From Pseudonocardia hydrocarbonoxydans (lineage in GTDB: Bacteria; Actinomycetota; Actinomycetes; Mycobacteriales; Pseudonocardiaceae): a DNA stretch of 64,000 nucleotides. The first letter of the stretch is position 1. Each line of letters opens with the position of its first letter. Location of the stretch: contig NZ_BJNG01000018.1 of the NCBI RefSeq assembly GCF_006539565.1, forward strand, positions 1 through 64,000, in the 5' to 3' direction. Positions 33,896 through 42,871 of this stretch are shown in pieces. Below the pieces are notes generated by a model, which searched no databases, was not told where the DNA came from, and saw only the letters and a program-made list of their open reading frames with translations. Position numbers and translations under genes: made by a program.

Positions 33896-34200
33896 TGGCC
33901 AAGACGAGCAAGATCGTGAAGAACGAGCGTCGCAAGGCGATCGTCGCGAAGCACGCGCAGCGGCGGGCGGAGCTCAAGGCGGTGATCGCCCGGCCCACGA
34001 CGCCCGAGGACGAGCGCGCCGCCGCGGTCCGCGAGCTCAACCGCCAGCCGCGCGACGCGAGCGCCACCCGCGTCCGCAACCGCGACGCCGCCGACGGCCG
34101 ACCGCGCGGCTACCTGCGCAAGTTCGGGGTGTCCCGGGTCAAGCTGCGCGACCTCGCGCACGCCGGCTACCTGCCCGGGGTGCACAAGTCGAGCTGGTGA
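33895..34200 (+). CDS. rpsN: Ribosomal protein uS14, zinc-free paralogue
   Basis: A 101-aa S14 of the long zinc-free type ([40 protein letters not shown]), with no CxxC motifs. It is the last gene of the four-gene C-minus operon; one-base overlap with rpmB. Confidence 0.95.
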   Translation: MAKTSKIVKNERRKAIVAKHAQRRAELKAVIARPTTPEDERAAAVRELNRQPRDASATRVRNRDAADGRPRGYLRKFGVSRVKLRDLAHAGYLPGVHKSSW

Positions 34201-34281
34201 CGGGAGGCGATTTCGGGCCGCCGCGGGAGGTGTGTAGCATCTTCAACGGCCGCGGGGAGTGACCGTCCGCAGGCCCGTGCC

Positions 34282-34354
34282 GCCCCTTTAGCTCAGTCGG
34301 CAGAGCGTCTCCATGGTAAGGAGAAGGTCTACGGTTCGATTCCGTAAAGGGGCT
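34282..34354 (+). tRNA. tRNA-Thr (anticodon GGT)
   Basis: A complete cloverleaf: acceptor GCCCCTT with AAGGGGC, D-stem GCTC/GAGC, anticodon stem TCTCC/GGAGA with loop ATGGTAA (anticodon GGT), and T-arm TACGG/CCGTA. No encoded CCA. A TAGCAT -10-like box at 34235-34240 lies upstream. Confidence 0.97.
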
Positions 34355-34382
34355 CGGTGAGGCGGCGTGAGCAGCCTCGCAT

Positions 34383-34458
34383 AGCGGTGTAGCTCAGCTG
34401 GTAGAGCAAGCGGCTCATAATCGCTGTGTCGCCGGTTCAAGTCCGGCCACCGCTACCA
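34383..34458 (+). tRNA. tRNA-Met (anticodon CAT), elongator type
   Basis: A cloverleaf with acceptor AGCGGTG/CACCGCT, anticodon loop CTCATAA (CAT), T-arm GCCGG/CCGGC, and an encoded CCA at 34456-34458. The paired A1-T72 end argues against initiator tRNA. tRNA-Ile2 shares this anticodon, but an elongator Met upstream of rpmG fits the conserved locus. Confidence 0.95.
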
Positions 34459-34496
34459 GTTCGACTCAGTGACAGACAAGCATGGAGGCACCCGCG

Positions 34497-34664
34497 ATGG
34501 GTAAGGCCACGGACGTCCGGCCGAAGATCACGCTGGCGTGCGAGCAGTGCAAGCACCGCAACTACATCACGAAGAAGAACCGGCGCAACGACCCCGATCG
34601 CCTCGCGATCAAGAAGTTCTGCGCCAACTGCGGCACGCACCGCGAGCACCGCGAGACCCGCTGA
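34497..34664 (+). CDS. rpmG: Ribosomal protein bL33, zinc-binding form
   Basis: A 55-aa L33 with both zinc motifs (CEQC and CANC): the C-plus paralogue of the protein at 33262. I chose the ATG at 34497 ([13 protein letters not shown]); an ATG 15 nt upstream adds five residues. It heads the hadA-hadB stretch, as in mycobacteria. Confidence 0.96.
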   Translation: MGKATDVRPKITLACEQCKHRNYITKKNRRNDPDRLAIKKFCANCGTHREHRETR

Positions 34665-34666
34665 CG

Positions 34667-35104
34667 GTGCCCGACGCCTCGTTCGTCGGCATGGCACTGG
34701 CGCCCTCGGCGCCGTACCTCGTCGGCCGGGAGAAGATCAGGGAATTCGCCCTCGCCATCGGCGAGGGCGCTTCCGTGTGTACCGACGTCGACGCGGCCCG
34801 GGCCGCGGGCCATCCCGACGTCGTCGCGCCGCCCACCTTCGCCGTCACGTTCACGATGCCGCTGATCGAGGGCTTCCTGCGCGACCCGGCGTTCGGCTGG
34901 GACTACTCGCGGATGGTCCACGGCGACCAGTCGATCGTGCTGCACCGCCCCATCCACGGCGGTGACGAGCTGGTCACCGTGATCCACGTCGAGGAGCTGA
35001 GCACCCGCGGCGGCAGCCACCTGCTGACGCTGCGCTGCGAGGTCGCCGACTCCGGCGGGTCCCCCGTCGCCACGACGAAGGCCCTGCTGGTGACGGCCGC
35101 ATGA
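34667..35104 (+). CDS. hadA: (3R)-hydroxyacyl-ACP dehydratase subunit HadA
   Basis: A 145-aa hot-dog-fold protein with an N-terminal MaoC-like half (DASFVGMALAPSAPYLVGRE; VAPPTFAVTFTMP). In mycobacteria HadA is the structural subunit of the FAS-II dehydratase that elongates long acyl chains. The GTG at 34667 lies 2 bp past the rpmG stop, and its stop overlaps hadB by 4 bp. Confidence 0.93.
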   Translation: MPDASFVGMALAPSAPYLVGREKIREFALAIGEGASVCTDVDAARAAGHPDVVAPPTFAVTFTMPLIEGFLRDPAFGWDYSRMVHGDQSIVLHRPIHGGDELVTVIHVEELSTRGGSHLLTLRCEVADSGGSPVATTKALLVTAA

Positions 35105-35523
35105 GCGTCGAGAAGGGCCCCGTCGAGAAGGGCACCGAGCTGCCCCCGCTGGAGCTGCGCGTCACCCGGGCCGACCTGGTCCGCTACGCCGGCGCCTCCG
35201 GCGACCTCAACCCGATCCACTGGAGCGACCGCGTCGCCACCGGGGTCGGCCTGCCGGGCGTCATCGCCCACGGGATGCTGACGATGGCGCTCGCCGGCCG
35301 GTTCGTCACCGACTGGGCGGGCGACCCGACCGCGGTCCGCAGCTTCGGCGTCCGCTTCACCCGCCCGGTGGTCGTCCCAGACGACGACGAGGGGGCGCTG
35401 GTGGAGCTCTCCGGCAAGGTCACCGACGTCGCCGACGGCGTCGCGAAGGTCGCCGTCACCGCACGGTTCGACGGGAAGACGGTGCTCGGCCGGGCCGTCG
35501 CCGAGGTCGTCCTCCCCGCCTGA
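35101..35523 (+). CDS. hadB: (3R)-hydroxyacyl-ACP dehydratase subunit HadB
   Basis: A 140-aa MaoC-type hot-dog protein with the catalytic hydratase motif (YAGASGDLNPIHWSDRVA, containing the Asp and His, followed by GVIAHGMLTM). It is the catalytic partner of HadA. No hadC follows: the next gene at 35601 is unrelated. This points to a single HadAB dehydratase. Confidence 0.94.
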   Translation: MSVEKGPVEKGTELPPLELRVTRADLVRYAGASGDLNPIHWSDRVATGVGLPGVIAHGMLTMALAGRFVTDWAGDPTAVRSFGVRFTRPVVVPDDDEGALVELSGKVTDVADGVAKVAVTARFDGKTVLGRAVAEVVLPA

Positions 35524-35600
35524 GCGCCCCGAGTTGCCCGCGTCCCCGCGCCGGGTCGATGCTGCCGGGCGTCAGCACCACCGACCGGAGGGAGCACGAC

Positions 35601-35810
35601 GTGAAGTTCGGCAAGCTCGTGGACAAGGCGTGGGAGGACAAGAGCGCGGCGGAGATCCTCGCCGCGCCGCCGTCCGCGCTGGAGGGGCTCACCGAGAAGC
35701 ACGACCAGGTCCTCGCGGGCCTGGGCATCAAGACCGTCGCCGACCTCGGCAACTGGAAGTACGCGCAGCGCGCGGCCGCGCTGGTCGCGCTCGGCCCGCT
35801 GGACAAGTAG
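35601..35810 (+). CDS. Small helix-hairpin-helix-like hypothetical protein (69 aa)
   Basis: A 69-aa protein: VKFGKLVDKAWEDKSAAEIL, then a helix-hairpin-helix-like segment (VLAGLGIKTVADLGNW). I chose the GTG at 35601, which follows GGAGGGAGCAC; an ATG at 35559 would extend it without a ribosome site. The fold hints at nucleic-acid or protein binding. It takes the place of hadC between hadB and tRNA-Trp. Confidence 0.75.
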   Translation: MKFGKLVDKAWEDKSAAEILAAPPSALEGLTEKHDQVLAGLGIKTVADLGNWKYAQRAAALVALGPLDK

Positions 35811-35915
35811 GGCGGGCGGAACCGCTCCGTCGGGTGCCGTACACTCGTCGTGCTGGGTGCGTCGTCATGCGACGTACCTCTCCGCAGGCGGGCAGGTCTC
35901 CCGGCGGAGTGGTCT

Positions 35916-35988
<73 letters not shown>

Positions 35989-36070
35989 CACTGCGTACAG
36001 GAACGGAAGCAGCGGATCCGGCCGGCAGTCCCTGCCGGTCGACATCCGACGGTGAGCTGGAGGACGGGTC

Positions 36071-36412
36071 GTGACGGACGAGCGCGAGGCGAGCGGAGAC
36101 GGGCGGGAACGCCCGGATTCCGCTGCCGACCGTCGGGGTCGACGAGCCGGCTCCACGCCGGCCGGCGACGGCGACAAGGGTCGGGCCACCGCGGTCCGGG
36201 ACGGCCGTCCCGAGAAGGCATCGCTGCCGAGCAGGCTGATCCGGTTCCTGCGCGAGGTGATAGCCGAGCTGCGCAAGGTCATCTGGCCCACGCGCAAGCA
36301 GCTCATCACCTACACGATCGTCGTGCTGGTCTTCGTGTCCTTCATGGTCGCGTTCGTCGCACTGCTGGATCTGGTGTTCGCGCAGGGTGTCACGTACCTG
36401 TTCGGCACGTGA
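36071..36412 (+). CDS. secE: Preprotein translocase subunit SecE
   Basis: A 113-aa protein: a hydrophilic, charged N-terminal extension (about 1-50) usual in actinobacteria, the conserved [20 protein letters not shown] segment, and one membrane helix ([23 protein letters not shown]). It stabilises SecY in the export channel. The GTG at 36071 follows GGAGGACGG. Confidence 0.97.
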   Translation: MTDEREASGDGRERPDSAADRRGRRAGSTPAGDGDKGRATAVRDGRPEKASLPSRLIRFLREVIAELRKVIWPTRKQLITYTIVVLVFVSFMVAFVALLDLVFAQGVTYLFGT

Positions 36413-36446
36413 CCCGGCACGACACGGAGAAGGAAGCGAGACGTAC

Positions 36447-37319
36447 GTGAGTTCCCCAGACGGCGGCACACAGCTGTCCGACAGCCAGATCGAGGCCGAC
36501 GAGGCCGCGCTCGACGCCACGGCCGAGGCCACTCCCGACGCTGATCTCCCCGAGCAGGCCGTGCAGGACGCCGACGTCGAGGCCGCCCACGGCGCCGACG
36601 CGGTCGGCGACGGCTACACCGACGACGCCGTCGACTCCGAGGGCACGCCCACCGCCGACGTCGCCGTTGACGAGGGCGTCGCCGGTGACGAGCCGGAGGC
36701 GGAGGTCGACCCGGTCGAGGAGATGCGTGCCGCCCTGCGCCGCGCCCCCGGCGACTGGTACGTCGTGCACTCCTACGCCGGCTACGAGAACAAGGTGAAG
36801 ACCAACCTCGAGACGCGGGTGCAGACCCTCGACGTCGAGGACTACATCTTCCAGGTCGAGGTGCCCACCGAGGAGGTCACCGAGATCAAGAACGGCCAGC
36901 GCAAGCAGGTGCAGCGCAAGGTGCTGCCCGGCTACATCCTGGTCCGGATGGATCTCAACGACCAGTCGTGGGGCGCCGTGCGCAACACCCCCGGCGTCAC
37001 CGGGTTCGTGGGCGCGACGAACAAGCCGTCGCCGCTGAGCCACGACGACGTCCTCAAGTTCCTGCTGCCCAAGGTCGAGCCGAAGCAGGCCGCCGCGGGT
37101 GGCAAGGCGGAGGCCGGCACGAGCACCGGTGCCAAGCCCACGGTGGAGGTCGACTTCGAGGTCGGCGAGTCCGTCACCGTCATGGACGGGCCGTTCGCCA
37201 CGCTCCCGGCCACCATCAACGAGGTCAACGTCGACGCCCAGAAGCTCAAGGTGCTGGTGTCGATCTTCGGCCGCGAGACGCCCGTCGAGCTGGCATTCAG
37301 CCAGGTCTCCAAGATCTAG
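36447..37319 (+). CDS. nusG: Transcription termination/antitermination protein NusG
   Basis: A 290-aa protein. The first ~95 residues are a strongly acidic extension found in actinobacteria. They are followed by the NGN domain ([33 protein letters not shown]) and a C-terminal KOW domain ([17 protein letters not shown]). It binds RNA polymerase and couples transcription to Rho or ribosomes. GTG start at 36447. Confidence 0.98.
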   Translation: MSSPDGGTQLSDSQIEADEAALDATAEATPDADLPEQAVQDADVEAAHGADAVGDGYTDDAVDSEGTPTADVAVDEGVAGDEPEAEVDPVEEMRAALRRAPGDWYVVHSYAGYENKVKTNLETRVQTLDVEDYIFQVEVPTEEVTEIKNGQRKQVQRKVLPGYILVRMDLNDQSWGAVRNTPGVTGFVGATNKPSPLSHDDVLKFLLPKVEPKQAAAGGKAEAGTSTGAKPTVEVDFEVGESVTVMDGPFATLPATINEVNVDAQKLKVLVSIFGRETPVELAFSQVSKI

Positions 37320-37333
37320 TACGAGGAACAGAG

Positions 37334-37768
37334 ATGCCCCCCAAGAAGCGGAAGCTCTCCGCGATCATCAAGCTCCAGATCAAGGCCGGGGCCGCGACCC
37401 CGGCCCCGCCGGTCGGCCCCGCGCTCGGCCAGCACGGCGTCAACATCATGGAGTTCTGCAAGGCCTACAACGCGGCCACCGAGTCCCAGCGCGGCGACAT
37501 CGTCCCCGTCGAGATCTCGGTGTTCGAGGACCGGTCGTTCACGTTCGCGCTGAAGACGCCGCCGGCCGCGCGCCTGCTGCTCAAGGCCGCGGGCGTCGAC
37601 AAGGGCAGCGGCACGCCGCACACCACCAAGGTCGCCTCGGTGACCATGGACCAGGTGCGCCAGATCGCCCAGACCAAGATGGCCGACCTGAACTCCGACG
37701 ACATCGAGCAGGCCGCGAAGATCATCGCCGGCACCGCGCGCTCGATGGGCATCACGATCAAGGGCTGA
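37334..37768 (+). CDS. rplK: Ribosomal protein uL11
   Basis: A 144-aa L11 of normal length ([35 protein letters not shown]). It forms the GTPase-associated stalk base. It lies 14 bp after nusG and 72 bp before rplA. Confidence 0.98.
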   Translation: MPPKKRKLSAIIKLQIKAGAATPAPPVGPALGQHGVNIMEFCKAYNAATESQRGDIVPVEISVFEDRSFTFALKTPPAARLLLKAAGVDKGSGTPHTTKVASVTMDQVRQIAQTKMADLNSDDIEQAAKIIAGTARSMGITIKG

Positions 37769-37840
37769 CCAGCCCCCCTGCACGCGTGGGAGAGCCGGGC
37801 GCGGCTCGCACCACGACCTGAACGAGACCGAGGATTTCAG

Positions 37841-38560
37841 ATGGCACAGCGCAGCAAGGCCTACCGCGAAGCCGCGGCGAAGATCGACAAGGACAACCTG
37901 TACACCCCGCTCCAGGCCGCCAACCTGGCCAAGGAGACGTCGAGCACGAAGATGGACGCCACCGTCGAGGTGGCCATGCGGCTGGGCGTCGACCCCCGCA
38001 AGGCCGACCAGATGGTCCGCGGCACCGTCAACCTGCCGCACGGCACCGGCAAGACCGCCCGCGTCATCGTGTTCGCCACCGGTGACAAGGCCGCCGAGGC
38101 CGAGGCCGCGGGCGCCGACGTCGTCGGCGCCGAGGACCTCATCGAGCGGATCCAGGGCGGCTGGCTCGACTTCGACGCCGCCATCGCCACCCCGGACCAG
38201 ATGGCCAAGGTCGGCCGGATCGCCCGCATCCTCGGCCCGCGTGGCCTGATGCCGAACCCGAAGACCGGCACCGTGACGCCCGACGTCACCAAGGCCGTCA
38301 ACGACATCAAGGGCGGAAAGATCAACTTCCGCGTCGACAAGCAGGCCAACCTGCACATGGTGATCGGCAAGGCCTCGTTCGACACCGCCAAGCTGGTGGA
38401 GAACTACGGCGCCGCGCTCGACGAGATCCTGCGCGCCAAGCCGAGCGCCGCCAAGGGCAAGTACATCAAGAAGATCACGGTGAGCACGACGACGGGCCCG
38501 GGCATCCCCGTCGACCCACTGCGCACCCGCAACCTCCTGGTGGACGAGCCCTCGGCCTGA
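37841..38560 (+). CDS. rplA: Ribosomal protein uL1
   Basis: A 239-aa L1 with typical motifs ([40 protein letters not shown]). It binds 23S rRNA at the E site and usually represses its own operon mRNA. A strong terminator follows, so rplJ/rplL are not co-transcribed within this window. Confidence 0.98.
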   Translation: MAQRSKAYREAAAKIDKDNLYTPLQAANLAKETSSTKMDATVEVAMRLGVDPRKADQMVRGTVNLPHGTGKTARVIVFATGDKAAEAEAAGADVVGAEDLIERIQGGWLDFDAAIATPDQMAKVGRIARILGPRGLMPNPKTGTVTPDVTKAVNDIKGGKINFRVDKQANLHMVIGKASFDTAKLVENYGAALDEILRAKPSAAKGKYIKKITVSTTTGPGIPVDPLRTRNLLVDEPSA

Positions 38561-38574
38561 TCCCCGCACCACCC

Positions 38575-38610
38575 CGACACCCCGTCGCCCTCCCGGGCGG
38601 CGGGGTGTCG
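38575..38610 (+). terminator. Terminator of the secE-nusG-rplK-rplA block
   Basis: A 15-bp stem (38575-38589 with 38596-38610, one G-U pair) with a short loop starts 14 bp after the rplA stop. Confidence 0.85.
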
Positions 38611-38648
38611 TCGTCGTCGCGCCCCCCGTTCCGGGCGGCCGGCGGCGG

Positions 38649-39737
38649 TCAGGACCAGTCGGCGAGCACCGCGTCGACGGACTCGGCCTCGCCCGCCGTG
38701 CCGGGGACGGTGGAGGGCGTGCGGGAGAAGCGGGGGGCGGGCGCGGCCTGCGGCACCCCGTCGGACTCGACGATCGTCGAGCGCGCGGCGATGTGCGGGT
38801 GCGCGGCGACCTCGCCGAACGCCAGCACCGGGGTGACGCAGGCGTCGGTGCTCTCGAACACCGCGGCCCACTCGTCGCGGGTGCGGCTCGCGAACGCCTC
38901 GGTGAACCGGGCGCGCAGCTCCGGCCACCGCTCGCGGTCGAACTGCGCGGGCAGCTCGGCGGGGTCGATGCCCAGGCCGGCGAGCAGCGCCGCGTAGAAC
39001 TGCGGCTCCAGCGAGCCGACGGCCACGTGCCTACCGTCGGCGCAGGTGTAGGTGTCGTAGAAGGGCGCGTGGCCGTCGAGCAGGTTCGAGTCCGGCTCGT
39101 CGATCCAGAACTTCTGGGCCAGGAAGCCCCAGAACATCTGGCTCAGCAGCGACGCACCGTCGACCATCGCCGCGTCGACGACCTGCCCCTGCCCGGAGCG
39201 GCCGGCCTCCCACAGCGCCGACAGCACGCCGACGACCAGCAGCATCGAGCCACCGCCGAAGTCGCCGACCAGGTTCAGCGGCGGCACCGGCCGCTCCCCG
39301 GCCCGGCCGATCGCGTGCAGTGCGCCGGTCAGCGAGATGTAGTTGATGTCGTGCCCGGCGCGCGGGGCCATCGGGCCGTCCTGGCCCCAGCCGGTCATCC
39401 GGGCGTAGACCAGCTTCGGGTTGCGCGCGTGGCACTGCTCCGGACCGACGCCGAGCCGCTCGGTGACGCCGGGCCGGTAGCCCTCGATCAGCACGTCGGC
39501 CTTCTCGACGAGTCGCAGGACCGTCTCGACGCCCTCGGGCGACTTGAGGTCGGCCGCCACCCGGCGGCGCCCGCGCAGCGTGGGGTCGGGCGCGCTCGCG
39601 TCGCCGAGCTGCAGCCCGCCCGGCCGGTCGACGCGGACGACCTGGGCGCCCAGGTCGGCGAGGATCATCGCGGCGTGCGGGCCCGGTCCGATCCCGGCCA
39701 GCTCCACGACCTTGCATCCTGCCAGCGGTCCAGCCAC
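38649..39737 (-). CDS. CaiB/BaiF family CoA-transferase, alpha-methylacyl-CoA racemase-like
   Basis: A 362-aa family III protein. The N-terminal [40 protein letters not shown], and [20 protein letters not shown] are typical of the racemase (AMACR/MCR) branch, which epimerises 2-methyl acyl-CoAs in branched-lipid and sterol side-chain breakdown. Catalytic His and Asp are expected in AGHD and the GDFGGGSM region. I chose the GTG at 39737 because GAGGAGGC lies 5 nt upstream; a start seven codons earlier lacks this. Confidence 0.92.
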   Translation of the reverse strand: MAGPLAGCKVVELAGIGPGPHAAMILADLGAQVVRVDRPGGLQLGDASAPDPTLRGRRRVAADLKSPEGVETVLRLVEKADVLIEGYRPGVTERLGVGPEQCHARNPKLVYARMTGWGQDGPMAPRAGHDINYISLTGALHAIGRAGERPVPPLNLVGDFGGGSMLLVVGVLSALWEAGRSGQGQVVDAAMVDGASLLSQMFWGFLAQKFWIDEPDSNLLDGHAPFYDTYTCADGRHVAVGSLEPQFYAALLAGLGIDPAELPAQFDRERWPELRARFTEAFASRTRDEWAAVFESTDACVTPVLAFGEVAAHPHIAARSTIVESDGVPQAAPAPRFSRTPSTVPGTAGEAESVDAVLADWS

Positions 39738-39777
39738 GTACTGCCTCCTCGTCGACACCGTGTCGTCGCCGCGAGCG

Positions 39778-39783
39778 TAACGT
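39778..39783 (+). promoter_or_regulatory. -10 box, leaderless epimerase transcript
   Basis: TAACGT fits TAnnnT and is followed by 7 nt and the GTG start at 39791, so the transcript probably begins at the start codon. Confidence 0.5.
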
Positions 39784-39790
39784 CCGCGCG

Positions 39791-40849
39791 GTGCGCATCC
39801 TGATCACCGGCGGGGCCGGGTTCGTCGGCTCCCACATCGCGGACCGGCTCGTCGCCGACGGTCACGACGTGCTGCTGCTGGACGCCCTGCTGCCCCAGGC
39901 GCACGGCGACGGCCCGCCGCCGTGGACCGGTGACCACGAGCTCGTCGTCGGCGACGTCCGCGACGCCGACCTGCTCGCCCGCCTGCTGCCCGGCATCGAC
40001 GCGGTGTGCCACCAGGCGGCGATGGTCGGCCACGGTGTCGACCCGTCCGACGCCCCCGACTACGCCGCCCACAACGACCTCGGCACCGCGGTGCTGCTGG
40101 CCGGGATGCACGCGGCAGGCGTCGCGCGCCTGGTGCTGGCCGGGTCGATGGTGGTCTACGGCGAGGGCCGCTACGACTGCCCGGAGCACGGTCGCGTCGC
40201 CCCCGGCGCCCGCTCGGTCGCCGACCTCGACGCCGGCCGGTACGAGCCGGCGTGCCCCGCCTGCGGGCGCGATCTGGTGCCCGGCCTGGTCGGTGAGGAC
40301 GCCCCGCTCGACCCGCGCAGCACCTACGCCGCGACGAAGGCCGCCCAGGAGTTCCTGGCGTCGGCGTGGGCGCGGCAGACCGGCGGCACGGTGTGGTCGC
40401 TGCGCTACCACAACGTCTACGGCCCGCGGATGCCCCGCGACACCCCCTACGCCGGGGTGGCGTCGATCTTCCGGTCCGCGCTGGAGCGCGGCGAGGCCCC
40501 GCGGGTGCTGGAGGACGGCCGGCAGCGCCGCGACTTCGTCCACGTCACCGACGTGGCGGCGGCGAACGCGCTGGCGCTGGCGGTCCCGCCGCCCGCGCCC
40601 GGGCTGACGGCGCTCAACGTCTGCTCCGGGGAGCCGCACACGATCGGTGACCTGGCCGGCGAGCTCGCGGCCGTGACGGGCGGTCCGCAGCCCGTGGTGG
40701 TCGGCGGGGCCCGGCCCGGCGACGTCCGGCACGTGGTGGCCGACCCGGCACGGGCCCGGGAGCTGATCGGCTTCCGCGCCGCCACGTCCTTCGCCGACGG
40801 GGTGCGCGCCTTCGCCACGGACCCGCTGCGTGCCCCCTCCCGCACCTGA
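39791..40849 (+). CDS. NAD-dependent epimerase/dehydratase with zinc-ribbon-like insert
   Basis: A 352-aa extended [12 protein letters not shown] (7-15), an acidic end to strand 2, and catalytic Tyr179-x3-Lys183 ([10 protein letters not shown]), then a sugar-binding half ([11 protein letters not shown]). It would act on an NDP-sugar. Unusually, between the nucleotide half and the catalytic Tyr there is an insert with Cys130-x2-His133 and Cys155-x2-Cys158, a probable zinc knuckle. It is the first gene of the glycan/sulfite-oxidase-like island. Confidence 0.9.
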   Translation: MRILITGGAGFVGSHIADRLVADGHDVLLLDALLPQAHGDGPPPWTGDHELVVGDVRDADLLARLLPGIDAVCHQAAMVGHGVDPSDAPDYAAHNDLGTAVLLAGMHAAGVARLVLAGSMVVYGEGRYDCPEHGRVAPGARSVADLDAGRYEPACPACGRDLVPGLVGEDAPLDPRSTYAATKAAQEFLASAWARQTGGTVWSLRYHNVYGPRMPRDTPYAGVASIFRSALERGEAPRVLEDGRQRRDFVHVTDVAAANALALAVPPPAPGLTALNVCSGEPHTIGDLAGELAAVTGGPQPVVVGGARPGDVRHVVADPARARELIGFRAATSFADGVRAFATDPLRAPSRT

Positions 40850-40850
40850 C

Positions 40851-40868
40851 GTCACGCTCTCGTAAGGC
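40851..40868 (+). promoter_or_regulatory. Island motif copy 1 (upstream of the GT2 operon)
   Basis: GTCACGCTCTCGTAAGGC. It matches the copies at 44613-44630 and 47733-47750 (consensus GTCACSSNNNCGGTAAGGC-like: GTCAC, 11-bp phase, GTAAGGC). It starts 2 bp after the epimerase stop and 44 bp before the GT2 start. Confidence 0.6.
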
Positions 40869-40911
40869 CGAACGGCCGACAGAACGCCGCCCGGCGGCCG
40901 AAGATCAGGAC

Positions 40912-41565
40912 GTGAACGGCTCCCCCCAGATCGTGCTGCCCTGCCTGGACGAGGCGCAGGCCCTGCCGTCGGTGCTCGCCGCCCTGCCCGCCGGCTGGCC
41001 CGTCCTGGTCGTCGACAACGGCTCCACCGACGGCACCGCGGACGTCGCCCGGTCGCTGGGCGCCACCGTCGTCGTCGAGCCCCGCCGCGGTTACGGGGCG
41101 GCGGTCCACGCCGGGCTGGTGGCGGCGCGGACCGAGCTGGTGGCCGTCCTCGACGGCGACGGGTCGCTCGACGCGGACGTCCTGCCCGCGATGGCCGCGA
41201 CGGTCGCCGACGGCCGCGCCGACCTCGCCGTGGGACGGCGGGTGCCGGTGTCGGCCGGGGTGTGGCCCTGGCACGCCCGCGCCGGCAACCTGGTGATCGC
41301 CGCCCTGCTGCGCCGTCGGGGCGTCCCGGTCCACGACATCGCGCCGATCCGGGTGGCCCGTCGGCAGGCGCTGCTCGACCTCGCGGTGGCCGACCGCGCG
41401 TTCGGCTACCCGCTGGAGCTGCTGCTGCGGGCGGGAGCGGCGGGGTGGCGGATCGCCGAGTCCCCGGTGGCGTACCGGGCCCGCGCGGGCGGGCGGTCGA
41501 AGGTGTCCGGTTCGGTGCGCGGCACCGTGCGGGCCGCGCGGGACATGGCCGGGCGGCTCCGGTGA
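40912..41565 (+). CDS. GT2-family glycosyltransferase
   Basis: A 217-aa GT-A fold enzyme with VVDNGSTDGTADV and a DGDGSLD metal site, resembling dolichol-phosphate-mannose-synthase-type transferases but without membrane helices. It would transfer sugar to a lipid carrier or other acceptor (inference). It is the first gene of a three-gene operon and overlaps the DUF2064 gene by 4 bp (GTGA). Confidence 0.9.
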   Translation: MNGSPQIVLPCLDEAQALPSVLAALPAGWPVLVVDNGSTDGTADVARSLGATVVVEPRRGYGAAVHAGLVAARTELVAVLDGDGSLDADVLPAMAATVADGRADLAVGRRVPVSAGVWPWHARAGNLVIAALLRRRGVPVHDIAPIRVARRQALLDLAVADRAFGYPLELLLRAGAAGWRIAESPVAYRARAGGRSKVSGSVRGTVRAARDMAGRLR

Positions 41566-42254
41566 GCGGCGTGACCCTCGTCGTGCTCGCCAAGGCCCCC
41601 GAGCCCGGCCGCGTCAAGACCCGCCTGTGCCCGCCGGTGACCCCGGGACAGGCCGCGGACCTGGCCGCCGCCGCGCTGCTCGACACCCTCGACGCCGCGC
41701 GTGCCGTCCCCGGCGCGACGGTGCTCGTCGCGCTCACCGGCGACCTGGGCCCGGCGGCCCGGTCCGGCGAGCTGGCGGCCGCGCTGCGCGGGACCGTCGT
41801 CGTCGCCCAGCGCGGCGACGGGCTGGGTGAGCGCATCGCCGCGGCGCACGCCGACGCGGCCGCGCGGGCGCCGGGCCTGCCGTCCCTGCAGGTGGGCATG
41901 GACACCCCCCAGCTCGACGGCCCGCTGCTTGCCGCTGCGGCCGCGCGGCTGCACCGGGAGGGCGGGCCGGACGCCGTCCTCGGCCCGGCGTCCGACGGCG
42001 GGTGGTGGGCGCTGGGCCTGCGCGACCCCCGGCACGCCGCGCTCGTCGCCGGGGTGCCGACCTCGCGCGCCGACACCGGCGAGCGCACCCTCCACGCGCT
42101 GCGCGCCGGCGGGCTGCGCGTGGAGCTGCTCGCCGAGCTGCGCGACGTCGACACCGCGGCCGACGCCGTCGCCGTGGCCGCCGCGGCGCCGCACTCCCGC
42201 CTCGCGGCGGCCGTGGCCGCGCTGCCGTCCCTGAACACGGTCGTGCGGTGCTGA
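41562..42254 (+). CDS. DUF2064 (TIGR04282-type) glycosyltransferase/nucleotidyltransferase-like protein
   Basis: A 230-aa protein with the family opening LAKAPEPGRVKTRLCPPV, then GDGLGERIAAAHADA and GMDTPQLDGPLL. The fold is related to nucleotide-diphospho-sugar transferases. Some members are named for arsenosugar biosynthesis, but the family is broad and no arsenic genes are present here. The GTG start overlaps the GT2 stop. It overlaps the next gene by 7 bp. Confidence 0.88.
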   Translation: MSGVTLVVLAKAPEPGRVKTRLCPPVTPGQAADLAAAALLDTLDAARAVPGATVLVALTGDLGPAARSGELAAALRGTVVVAQRGDGLGERIAAAHADAAARAPGLPSLQVGMDTPQLDGPLLAAAAARLHREGGPDAVLGPASDGGWWALGLRDPRHAALVAGVPTSRADTGERTLHALRAGGLRVELLAELRDVDTAADAVAVAAAAPHSRLAAAVAALPSLNTVVRC

Positions 42255-42871
42255 CCGTCGTCCCCGGGTTCGACGCGGCACTGTCCGGGTCGACCGCCCG
42301 GCTGCGACGCAGCGACGGCGTCGAGGTCGAGCTGGCCGTCGCCCGCTGGCACGACCCCGCCTCCGAGGGCGACGGGTGGCTGCTCGACCGGTGTTCCGGC
42401 GCCGTGATCGACCTGGGCTGCGGCCCGGGCCGGCTCGTGGAGGCCCTGCTGGGTCGCCGCCTGCCGGCGCTGGGCGTGGACGCCTCGGCGGCCGCCGAGG
42501 CGCTGTGCCGTCGTCGCCGGGCACCGATGGTGCGCCGCGACGTGTTCGCGCCGCAGCCCGCCGAGGGCTGCTGGGACCACGTCCTGCTCGCCGACGGCAA
42601 CATCGGCATCGGGGGCGACCCGTTGCGGCTGCTCCGGCGGGCCGCGGCGCTGCTGGCGTCCGGCGGCACCGTGCTGGTGGAGACCGACCCCGACCCCGGG
42701 ATGTGGTGGCGGGGCAGCGTGCAGGTGTGCACCGCGGACGCCGACGGCGCCGCGGTGCCGTGGGCGTGCGCCGGGGCGGACGCGCTGACCCGGCTCGCAC
42801 CACGGGCCGGGCTGGTGCGGACCGGCGGGCTCGCCGGTCCGCGCAGCTTCGTCGAGCTCAGGCGGAGCTGA
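42248..42871 (+). CDS. SAM-dependent methyltransferase of the glycan island
   Basis: A 207-aa class I methyltransferase: [15 protein letters not shown] motif [12 protein letters not shown], and [14 protein letters not shown]. The start is GTG at 42248, 7 bp inside the DUF2064 gene. Its stop overlaps the convergent histidine kinase gene by 14 bp. Its place after two glycosyltransferase-like genes suggests methylation of a sugar or lipid intermediate (inference). Confidence 0.87.
   Translation: MLTVVPGFDAALSGSTARLRRSDGVEVELAVARWHDPASEGDGWLLDRCSGAVIDLGCGPGRLVEALLGRRLPALGVDASAAAEALCRRRRAPMVRRDVFAPQPAEGCWDHVLLADGNIGIGGDPLRLLRRAAALLASGGTVLVETDPDPGMWWRGSVQVCTADADGAAVPWACAGADALTRLAPRAGLVRTGGLAGPRSFVELRRS

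Noticed and set aside
41562-42254. Arsenosugar biosynthesis assignment for the DUF2064 protein
   Set aside because: The family name covers many unrelated contexts; no arsenite methyltransferase, radical SAM arsenosugar gene or arsenic resistance gene is nearby.
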